A stretch of 5,169 nt of DNA from Candidatus Poribacteria bacterium. Its GTDB lineage: Bacteria; Poribacteria; WGA-4E; GCA-2687025. Made by a program: the position numbers and the translations under genes. Position 1 is the stretch's first letter; each line of letters starts with the position of its first letter. Where the stretch lies: positions 1-5,169 of the forward strand of contig JAQBWJ010000240.1 in assembly GCA_027625215.1 (NCBI GenBank), written 5' to 3'. Positions 1 to 5,169 of this stretch are shown piece by piece. Under the pieces are notes generated by a model that searched no databases, was not told the origin of the DNA, and saw nothing but the letters and a program-made list of their open reading frames with translations.

Positions 1-65
1 GGTGACCGGACGGAACCAAATTGCACGCCGACCGTTTTGACGCGATCAATCTTGGTTGGAACGCG
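1..65. other. Short flank downstream of the kinase gene; no supportable gene
   Basis: These bases lie past the kinase TAG stop. On the plus strand one frame reads about a dozen codons from GTG at 2 to a TGA at 38-40, too little to call a gene end. On the minus strand an open frame containing a possible GTG runs off the window edge, but no ribosome binding site supports it as a start. No intrinsic terminator with a T-run follows the kinase stop within the visible bases, so the kinase transcript may continue beyond the window. Confidence 0.4.
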
Positions 66-2822
66 CTATGTCAGGAACTCGTCAAGCACCGAGAGAAAGA
101 CGCGGACGTTGATCGGCTTCGTCAGATAATGACGGAACCCGGCGGCGATCCCTCGTTCCACATCGCGGGGCATCGCGTTCGCGCTGACGGCGATGGTCGG
201 GATACGCGCCGTGCGCGCGTCGGCGAGTAGAAGCTTCAACGCTTCGTAGCCGTCCATGCCGGGCAGGTTGATATCCATCAGGATCAGGTCGGGCAGATGC
301 GCGCGGGCGAGTTCGATCCCCATCGACGCTTGCGGCGCGGACATCAGTTCAATGTCGTCGCGCAACTCCAAAACGTTCTCAACCAGTCGTAGGTTTGCCG
401 GATTGTCCTCGACGTACAGGATGCGAAACTTGCTCGACAAAACCTCCGCCAGTTCCGCGACGGGCGCGACGGGTTCCGCCATCTCGGTCGATTCGCGCCG
501 CTCGCCCATCGGCAGGATGACGGAGAACCGACTCCCCTTGCCCACCGCGCTTTGCACGGTCAACTCGCCATCCATTGCCTCAACAAGACGCCGCGAGATG
601 GTCAACCCGATGCCTGTGCCGGAGACTTCCGTAGTCTCCGCTCCGAGTCGGTCGAACGGTTGGAACAGGCGCTCGATCTTATCGGCGGGGATGCCGTTGC
701 CCGTATCGGAGACGGTGATCCGCAGACGACCATTCGGGTCGATCACGCAATCGACGGAGACGGACCCGTTCTGACGATTGTACTTGATCGCGTTCGCCAT
801 CAGGTTGACCATCACCTGACTCAGGCGCGTGCGGTCGGCGAAGACGTAATACGTTTCGTCGCCGTCCATCTCGTTCATGACGGCGATTCCGCGCTCGTTC
901 GCCAGCGGACGCACCATCTCGAACACTTCCGCGACGACCTCGTTGAGGTCCACGTCTTCCAACGAGAGCGACAATCTCCCCGCCTCAATCCGCGCGAGAT
1001 CGAGCACCTCGTTGATGAGTTGGAGCAGGTGGTCGCCCGCTTTGAGGATTTGCGACACCTGCCGCGCCTGAACGTCATCTTTGTTGGGGCTGAGGTCGAG
1101 CAGTTGCGCGAAGCCGAGAATCGAGTTCATCGGCGTTCGGAGTTCGTGGCTCATCCGCGACAAAAACTCAGACTTCGCGCGGTTCGCCGTTTCCGCCTGC
1201 TCCATGGCAAGTCGAAGCGCTTCCTCCGCCTCCATCTCGTCGGAGACATCGCGCACATCGACGACAAAGTAGGTCTCGTCTGCAGTGTGCATCTCGGTAA
1301 CGGTCGTTTCCGCCGGGAACGGGTCCGTTCCAAAACGAAATCCAACGAGTCGCGCGCGCTTATTGATCGAAGTCTTCACATAGTCGGCGAACTCGACCGT
1401 CCCTTCCGCGAAGATCAGGGAGCGGTCGATGCGTTGACCTTTCATCTGGTCGGGCGAGACGCCGAACACGCGGTCGCTTGCCGGGTTGCTGTCGAGCACT
1501 TTGCCGCTCGCGTCGACCGTCATGATGCAGTCGATTACCGATTCGAGGATCGTCTGCGTGCGGATTGTCGTCAGTTCGAGCTCGGCATCGGCGCGCTTTC
1601 GGTCGGTGATGTCCGTTGTGACGCCGACGACTTCCCATCGATGTTCGCCCAACCGCTTGACCGTCACGTCTTCGTTGAACCATAACAGGTTCCCGTGCTT
1701 GTCGATGCAACGAAAGTCCTGCGAGTAGACGTTCAACCCTTCCTGGAACGCGCGGCTTGAGTTCGCGTCGGTGCGTTCTCGGTCTTCAAGCGGCTTGGAG
1801 CGATACCAGGCGTCGTGGAACTCCTCATCGGGCAACACGTCCAACGGGATCAACTGCTGCGCCATTTGCAGGTCGATGGGGAACAGGTTCCAACTGAACA
1901 CGCCGTCGTCTTGCCTCACCACGAGCGCGCGCCACATCAGGCATTTGGTGGACGCGAACAGGTGGCGCAGTTCGTCGCGAGAGCGGCGTTGCTCGGTGAT
2001 GTCGTCGCCCGTCGTCATCATGCCGATCAACTCATTCTCGGCGTTGCGGATCGGCGCGGTCGCCCAACGAATTGTCCGCCTGACGCCGGACGGCGTGATC
2101 GCTTCCGCCTCATATTCGACGTTCTCAAACGCCAACGCCGATCCGAGCGATTTCAGTTCCTCGTACACGGCATCGCGCGCCTCGGGCGAAATGATCGAGT
2201 CGATCCAGTTGTTGCCCATCTCGCGGTCGGTGATTTCGAGCGTGTCGTTCGCCAGCGCGTTCGCGTCGATTAGGTGATGTTCGTGATCCGAGACGAGTAT
2301 GATCGAGTCGACGAGGTCAAGGTACGGTTGGACGCGCTTGAACTCCCGCTGGAACTGCTCCTCGCGCGTCGTGGCAATCGTGTCGGAGACGCCGGAGATC
2401 AGCGACCGGAGGAGCCCCCGACGCGCGACCTGTTCAACGGGGCGACGGTTGCGGAGCGCGCGTCGCACCGCTTGAATCAATGCCGATTTGTCGTTGGATT
2501 TGGGTAGATAGTCTTCCGCGCCCGCCTTCATCGCGGAGACGGCGACCTGTTCGTTCCCTGCATCCGTATAGAAAACGACGGGCGCGTGGGCGTGCCGGGA
2601 GCGAAGGAAGGCGCAGAGATCGATGCCGGTCGTCCAGGGGAGATCGTATTCGGTGAGAACGAGTTCGACGCCTTCCGTCAACGCGCGCTGCAACCGTTCG
2701 GGCGATGCCGCGCCGCGAAACTCGACTTCGGCGATTTCCGCCTGAAGCGCGGCAACCAACGAGTCGACGCTCGCCTGATTGCGCTCCACAATCAAGATGC
2801 GCGGCAGTCTGGACACTCCCAT
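66..2822 (-). CDS. Soluble hybrid sensor histidine kinase (REC-PAS-PAS-PAS-HisKA-HATPase_c-REC)
   Basis: This 918-residue protein should sense a signal through PAS domains, autophosphorylate on His and pass the phosphate to its C-terminal receiver. Domains in order: receiver about 8-124; PAS about 165-280; a longer PAS-like domain about 285-410 ending in a PAC-like VTTDITDRK stretch; PAS about 415-530; a charged helical linker about 528-550; HisKA with SHELRTP and phospho-acceptor H559; HATPase_c about 660-772 with N-box N673/N677, G1 box DTGNGIP (706-712), F-box LFQPF and G2 box GTGIGL (735-740); receiver about 799-915 with E805-D806, phospho-acceptor D850, S880 and K902. No signal peptide or membrane segment is visible, so it is probably cytoplasmic. 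The N-terminal receiver keeps T86 and K108 but has E58 where the phosphorylatable Asp belongs and E13-R14 where the acidic pair belongs, so it looks degenerate. The start is supported by AGAAAGG five bases upstream. No DNA-binding output domain or separate response regulator is present, so its partner and signal are unknown. Confidence 0.95.
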   Translation of the reverse strand: MGVSRLPRILIVERNQASVDSLVAALQAEIAEVEFRGAASPERLQRALTEGVELVLTEYDLPWTTGIDLCAFLRSRHAHAPVVFYTDAGNEQVAVSAMKAGAEDYLPKSNDKSALIQAVRRALRNRRPVEQVARRGLLRSLISGVSDTIATTREEQFQREFKRVQPYLDLVDSIILVSDHEHHLIDANALANDTLEITDREMGNNWIDSIISPEARDAVYEELKSLGSALAFENVEYEAEAITPSGVRRTIRWATAPIRNAENELIGMMTTGDDITEQRRSRDELRHLFASTKCLMWRALVVRQDDGVFSWNLFPIDLQMAQQLIPLDVLPDEEFHDAWYRSKPLEDRERTDANSSRAFQEGLNVYSQDFRCIDKHGNLLWFNEDVTVKRLGEHRWEVVGVTTDITDRKRADAELELTTIRTQTILESVIDCIMTVDASGKVLDSNPASDRVFGVSPDQMKGQRIDRSLIFAEGTVEFADYVKTSINKRARLVGFRFGTDPFPAETTVTEMHTADETYFVVDVRDVSDEMEAEEALRLAMEQAETANRAKSEFLSRMSHELRTPMNSILGFAQLLDLSPNKDDVQARQVSQILKAGDHLLQLINEVLDLARIEAGRLSLSLEDVDLNEVVAEVFEMVRPLANERGIAVMNEMDGDETYYVFADRTRLSQVMVNLMANAIKYNRQNGSVSVDCVIDPNGRLRITVSDTGNGIPADKIERLFQPFDRLGAETTEVSGTGIGLTISRRLVEAMDGELTVQSAVGKGSRFSVILPMGERRESTEMAEPVAPVAELAEVLSSKFRILYVEDNPANLRLVENVLELRDDIELMSAPQASMGIELARAHLPDLILMDINLPGMDGYEALKLLLADARTARIPTIAVSANAMPRDVERGIAAGFRHYLTKPINVRVFLSVLDEFLT

Positions 2823-2922
2823 CGATGCCTTTCTTCATAACCGACGGAGGAGATGGTCGGGGGCGTGTCTCGGTGACTTCCGGCGCGCACCGCGCAACGT
2901 CGCCCATCCCTTGTTCCTGTCA

Positions 2923-2952
2923 ATTGTAAACGCGCCAGCCGGATTCGGGCAA
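2923..2952 (-). promoter_or_regulatory. Candidate sigma70-type promoter for the hybrid kinase gene
   Basis: Reading the minus strand, TTGCCC (2952-2947) and TACAAT (2928-2923) are separated by 18 bases. They match the -35 and -10 consensus at 4 of 6 and 5 of 6 positions. The expected transcript start near 2916 would leave a leader of roughly 94 bases before the kinase ATG. A perfect TTGACA (2923-2918) overlaps the end of the -10 box, but a 17-base spacing from it gives only ACGTTG, so it is a less convincing -35. The call rests on sequence resemblance alone; the sigma factor preferences of this organism are unknown. Confidence 0.4.
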
Positions 2953-2957
2953 CGCGG

Positions 2958-2973
2958 GGGCGATTTCTCGCCC
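2958..2973 (-). other. GAAA-tetraloop hairpin just after the DUF971 stop codon
   Basis: On the minus strand, GGGCGA-GAAA-TCGCCC forms a perfect six-base-pair stem closed by a GNRA-type tetraloop, starting two bases after the TGA stop of the DUF971 gene. Such a hairpin should be stable and could protect the mRNA 3' end or help termination. The bases after it are GC-rich with no T-run, so it is not a standard intrinsic terminator. An alternative pairing of CGGGC with a downstream GCCCG is also possible. Confidence 0.4.
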
Positions 2974-2975
2974 GA

Positions 2976-3320
2976 TCACCCGTTGCCGTCGTCCGTCTTC
3001 GGGGCGATCTCGATCAGGTAGTCGTACGAATAGATGCCCGTCGAGTGTCCGTCGCTGAAATCGAACTTGAGCGCGTAGTGACCCACCTGTTCGAGATGCT
3101 GAATGTGCACGTCTTCCGGCACGACCATACGCGGGTCAATCTGGCGAAACGGGTCGTCGGATTTCGTTTCGCGGTAGTCGCGGCAGGAGGCGCAGGGACA
3201 CCACTTTCGCAGATACGGGACAGGGTAACGGTCGACCGATCCGTCTTTCCACGTCATCGTCAACGCTTCGTGACGGGCGAGTTGAACGCGCTTGGGCGGC
3301 AGTTTGGCGGCTCGGTTCAT
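2976..3320 (-). CDS. DUF971 protein (gamma-butyrobetaine hydroxylase-like N-terminal domain)
   Basis: This 114-residue protein is one complete DUF971 (GBBH-like N-terminal) domain. Visible hallmarks are the conserved W24-x-D-G turn, LRKWCPCASC with C41, C43 and C46, and the C-terminal DGHSTGIYSYDYL block containing H92. In human gamma-butyrobetaine hydroxylase the equivalent three Cys and one His bind a structural zinc, so metal binding is likely here. The oxygenase domain that hydroxylates butyrobetaine is absent, so carnitine synthesis should not be inferred. Stand-alone bacterial members have no firmly known role; some relatives are fused to Mrp/ApbC-type Fe-S carrier ATPases, which hints at metal or Fe-S handling. 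The frame stays open upstream to 3602, overlapping the carboxypeptidase gene and its terminator, but the ATG at 3320 is where family similarity begins and gives the usual family length. No good Shine-Dalgarno precedes it; only a weak GAG about 11 bases upstream is seen. It is probably cytosolic. Confidence 0.88.
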   Translation of the reverse strand: MNRAAKLPPKRVQLARHEALTMTWKDGSVDRYPVPYLRKWCPCASCRDYRETKSDDPFRQIDPRMVVPEDVHIQHLEQVGHYALKFDFSDGHSTGIYSYDYLIEIAPKTDDGNG

Positions 3321-3376
3321 CGCGGGGAAGTTCTCAATTTCATGTGCGATGCGCGGGCGGACGTTTCGGATGCTTC

Positions 3377-3395
3377 TCAAGTGTAGCGTACTTGA
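3377..3395. repeat. Small inverted repeat upstream of the DUF971 gene
   Basis: TCAAGT and ACTTGA flank a seven-base centre, making a 19-bp dyad between the carboxypeptidase terminator and the DUF971 start. On the minus strand the dyad overlaps TACACT (3385-3380), a 4-of-6 match to a -10 box, although no fitting -35 box is found. The terminator means DUF971 probably needs its own promoter somewhere in 3321-3401, so this dyad could be an operator. The arms are short and could be chance. Confidence 0.2.
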
Positions 3396-3401
3396 AGGTC
3401 T

Positions 3402-3454
3402 AAAAAGAAACGCGGGAACGAACTCCCTCTTTTGAAGTGAGAGTCCGTCCCCAC
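3402..3454 (-). terminator. Rho-independent terminator of the carboxypeptidase gene
   Basis: On the minus strand, GTGGGGACGGACTC (3454-3441) pairs along all 14 positions, three of them G-U wobbles, with GAGTTCGTTCCCGC (3425-3412). The loop is about 15 bases. One base (G) after the stem comes TTTCTTTTT (3410-3402). It starts about 47 bases past the carboxypeptidase TGA and lies ahead of the DUF971 start, so it should end that transcript and separate the two genes. No T-run follows in the plus direction, so it acts one way. Confidence 0.8.
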
Positions 3455-3501
3455 CATGTCGAAAGGAATCTTGATATTGAGGCGAAGGAACCGCGCGTTC
3501 G

Positions 3502-4773
3502 TCAGCGCTTCGCCGTCGGTTCGCTCGTCGCGGCGGCTTTCGTTGTCGTCGGTTCGGTAGCGGCTGCGCCCGACTCTTGTTGCGCGGCGGGCTGCTCCTC
3601 AACCTTCATGAAGCGGCTCGTCGAAGGACGCGGCGTGCGCCAGTTCCAGACGCGCCATCCGAGCGTCGCCTTCTCGACAGGCTCCGCGACGACCAGCGAC
3701 ACGGTGCCCAACACCTCTTCGCCCAACTTGGCGACGAACGATCCCGCCGCGTCGCCCGCTTTCAACGGAGCGGTCAAGTTCGGGATGTCTTGCGGAATCA
3801 GTCGAATCTCTTTGAAGGCGTTGCGTTCGGCGAACAGGCTCATGTCGGCGTCGACTTTCAGCGGGACGTAGATGTGTTCGCTGCCTTCGACATAGACGCG
3901 GTCGGGAAGCACTTCGCCCGCTTTGACGACGGTGCGTCGCTGATGCGTTACGAATGATGTCGAAAGGAGTTTGATCGTTTCGCTGGTGCGAGCGCGCGTC
4001 GAGGAGGTGCCCAGCACAACGGAGATGAGGCGGACATCATCGCGTTTCGCCGTCGCGACGAGGTTGAACCCTGCGCCGCTGTGGTAACCCGTTTTCAAGC
4101 CGTCCGCGCCGGAGAATCGTTCGAGCAAGTGCGCGTTCGTGCTGTTGAGAATGAACGAGCCGTTTCGGAACGGCGCGCGCGTGGTTGAAGTCCAACGCAG
4201 CACTTCGGGATGCTTTTGGATCAACGCGCGGGCGAGCGTCGCGGCGTCGCGGGCGGTCGTCACATTGTCGGGCATCCCTCGGTCGGGGGGTAGACCGTGC
4301 ACGTTCACGTACGTCGTGTTCGTCAGCCCGATTTCCTGCGCTTTCTCGTTCATTAAAACGACCATCGCCATATCCGAACCAACCAACGCTTCGGCGACCG
4401 CGACACAGGCGTCGTTCGCGGAGGCGATTTCAATCGCCTGCATCAACTCTTCAAGCGTGAACGTCTCGCCCTGTTTCAAATAGACCTGCGAACCGCCGAT
4501 CAAACTGGCGTGCGCGGAGGTTGTCACGGGCATCGAGAGCGAAGCGTTGCCGCTGGCGATATAATCCATCACGACGTACGTCAACATCATCTTGACGAGA
4601 GACGCGGGCGCGTGCGTCTTGTCGGCGTTTCGCTCGATCAGCACTTTGCCGGAGTCGAACTCCATCACGATAAATGCGGCAGCGTCCTGCGCTTGGACGC
4701 GCGTTGCGCTTGCCAAAATGAGCGCGCATATCACCGCCACACGTCCGGTCCACCGCGAGTTCCAACGAGCCAT
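3502..4773 (-). CDS. dacA-like: D-alanyl-D-alanine carboxypeptidase, PBP5/DacA type (peptidase S11)
   Basis: This secreted low-molecular-weight penicillin-binding protein should remove the terminal D-Ala from peptidoglycan stem pentapeptides outside the cytoplasmic membrane. The 423-residue product begins with a classic signal peptide: a basic n-region, the hydrophobic core VAVICALILASA, and probable cleavage after VQA near residue 28. All three active-site motifs are intact: SLVK with nucleophile S58 and K61, S118-A-N120, and K227-T-G229. A beta-rich PBP5 C-terminal domain follows at about 278-364. After it come a Trp/Arg-rich segment, GWRVWNWR and on to about residue 390, which may be the membrane anchor, and an unusual tail of some 33 residues rich in Ala, Thr, Pro, Glu and Gln. 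An in-frame ATG at 4797 would add eight residues; I prefer 4773 because GGAAGGA lies ten bases upstream and the signal peptide is then compact. A strong terminator follows the gene. DacF-like sporulation members have the same architecture, so dacA is a family label rather than proof of orthology. Confidence 0.93.
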   Translation of the reverse strand: MARWNSRWTGRVAVICALILASATRVQAQDAAAFIVMEFDSGKVLIERNADKTHAPASLVKMMLTYVVMDYIASGNASLSMPVTTSAHASLIGGSQVYLKQGETFTLEELMQAIEIASANDACVAVAEALVGSDMAMVVLMNEKAQEIGLTNTTYVNVHGLPPDRGMPDNVTTARDAATLARALIQKHPEVLRWTSTTRAPFRNGSFILNSTNAHLLERFSGADGLKTGYHSGAGFNLVATAKRDDVRLISVVLGTSSTRARTSETIKLLSTSFVTHQRRTVVKAGEVLPDRVYVEGSEHIYVPLKVDADMSLFAERNAFKEIRLIPQDIPNLTAPLKAGDAAGSFVAKLGEEVLGTVSLVVAEPVEKATLGWRVWNWRTPRPSTSRFMKVEEQPAAQQESGAAATEPTTTKAAATSEPTAKR

Positions 4774-4783
4774 ACCGTTTTCA

Positions 4784-4790
4784 TCCTTCC
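4784..4790 (-). promoter_or_regulatory. Ribosome binding site deciding the carboxypeptidase start
   Basis: GGAAGGA on the minus strand lies ten bases before the ATG at 4773. The upstream in-frame ATG at 4797 has only G-rich sequence before it, with GGGGAA about 14 bases away. This site lies inside the first codons of the longer reading, favouring the shorter 423-residue protein. The spacing is slightly long but workable. Confidence 0.55.
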
Positions 4791-4797
4791 GATTCAT

Positions 4798-5104
4798 CGC
4801 GCCCCAGTCTTCCCCGTACCTATGAAATCCATCTCTATCAATGACGAGGTTGGGGGGTATGGTCGTTTCACCGATTCGCGGTGTCGGGAGTACTTTGGGG
4901 GCGCGAGGCGCGTTGGTTAGGTTCGGGCAAATGTGATCCCGTCGCCAATCAAGAGGATCGGTTGACAGGACGGGCAGGAGGACTACTCCGCGACACCAGA
5001 CATGACGCGAATACTGATGGAGACGCTCTTGATAACGAGCGCAAATCGACCCATCAAAACGGTGTGACGAGTATGAAATCCGCGCGAAACGCCGTGTTGT
5101 TAAG
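4798..5104. other. Upstream non-coding stretch; no gene or clear promoter seen
   Basis: These roughly 300 bases precede the carboxypeptidase gene and should hold its promoter, but no pair of boxes is convincing. The best minus-strand pair, TTGATG (5057-5052) and TATCAA (5034-5029) with 17 bases between, is only a 4-of-6 match at each box and lies over 200 bases from the start. A 77-codon plus-strand frame from a GTG at 4881 lacks a sensible ribosome binding site and recognisable protein features. A very short plus frame (ATG at 5002, 21 codons) has AGGAGG too far upstream, about 20 bases. No tRNA fold was recognised. Confidence 0.4.
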
Positions 5105-5120
5105 AGACCACTAGTGGTCT
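5105..5120. repeat. Perfect 16-bp palindrome
   Basis: AGACCACTAGTGGTCT equals its own reverse complement over all 16 bases, centred on CTAG between 5112 and 5113. It sits directly beside the inverted-repeat structure at the window edge. It could be the boundary of an insertion element that targets TA or CTAG, a dimeric regulator site, or a cruciform-prone repeat. The palindrome itself is certain; its role is not. Confidence 0.6.
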
Positions 5121-5169
5121 GTCAGGCTGATTCTTCTGCCTATTTCGGATAGAGCCGTTTCAGCTTGAC
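5121..5169. repeat. 49-bp inverted-repeat structure at the window edge, possible element tip
   Basis: GTCAGGCTGA (5121-5130) pairs with TCAGCTTGAC (5160-5169) over ten positions, nine Watson-Crick and one G-U. Inside it a smaller hairpin, CTAT-TTCGG-ATAG, can form. It begins right after the 16-bp palindrome and its outer arm ends on the last base of the window. Such nested terminal structure is typical of insertion sequence ends or small non-autonomous repeats, but no transposase is visible, so the identity is inferred. Confidence 0.4.

Noticed and set aside
552..1685. Long plus-strand open frame (377 codons) opposite the histidine kinase
   Set aside because: It lies wholly antisense to clear PAS, HisKA and HATPase coding sequence, is rich in His, Arg, Asp and Val as expected of a reverse shadow, and shows no recognisable domain.
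2434..2907. Minus-strand frame of 157 codons overlapping the kinase start
   Set aside because: It is an out-of-frame shadow of the first receiver domain, whose motifs T86 and K108 are read only in the kinase frame.
3321..3602. N-terminal extension of the DUF971 frame by 94 residues
   Set aside because: The extension overlaps the end of the carboxypeptidase gene and its terminator, is Arg/Pro/Ser-rich shadow-like sequence, and family similarity begins only after the ATG at 3320.
4822..4847. TTGATA ... TAGGTA on the minus strand near the carboxypeptidase start
   Set aside because: The spacing between the boxes is only about 13 bases, too short for a sigma70 promoter.
5029..5057. TTGATG-N17-TATCAA on the minus strand as a carboxypeptidase promoter
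   Set aside because: Only four of six matches at each box and more than 200 bases upstream of the start, so chance is as likely.
5002..5067. 21-codon plus-strand frame downstream of AGGAGG
   Set aside because: The AGGAGG is about 20 bases from the ATG, too far to serve it, and the peptide has no recognisable feature.
4881..5114. Plus-strand frame of 77 codons upstream of the carboxypeptidase
   Set aside because: GTG start without a fitting ribosome binding site, no recognisable motif or hydrophobic pattern, and the stop lies within the palindrome; it looks like chance.

Overview
The window carries three genes, all on the minus strand, and no complete mobile element, RNA gene or CRISPR array that I can see. 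Read in the direction of transcription (right to left) they are: a secreted D-alanyl-D-alanine carboxypeptidase of the PBP5/DacA type (4773 to 3502), a small DUF971 protein resembling the N-terminal domain of gamma-butyrobetaine hydroxylase (3320 to 2976), and a large soluble hybrid sensor histidine kinase with a receiver domain at each end (2822 to 66). The DNA is fairly GC-rich, and long antisense shadow frames run through the coding regions, as expected from such codon use.

The organism is a bacterium. A signal-peptide-bearing PBP5-type enzyme means it has peptidoglycan. The style of the kinase's second PAS domain and the lone DUF971 gene remind me of Armatimonadota or related environmental phyla. 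That is an impression from memory, not a demonstrated placement.

Layout: 1-65 is a short flank past the kinase stop with no supportable gene. 66-2822 is the kinase. 2823-2975 holds its ribosome binding site, a plausible sigma70-like promoter, and a GAAA-capped hairpin just after the DUF971 stop. 2976-3320 is DUF971. 3321-3501 holds a strong intrinsic terminator for the carboxypeptidase gene and a small dyad that may be regulatory. 3502-4773 is the carboxypeptidase. 4774-5169 is non-coding as far as I can tell and ends in a perfect 16-bp palindrome followed directly by a 49-bp inverted-repeat structure at the window edge, which looks like the tip of a repeat or mobile element.

The genes share a strand but probably do not form one operon: the terminator separates the carboxypeptidase from DUF971, and the kinase appears to have its own promoter. 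Their functions (cell-wall trimming, a probable metal-binding accessory protein, signal transduction) show no obvious link. I did not find a convincing undescribed system. The most interesting points are the kinase's N-terminal receiver, which has Glu in place of the phosphorylatable Asp, and the nested palindromes at the right edge.
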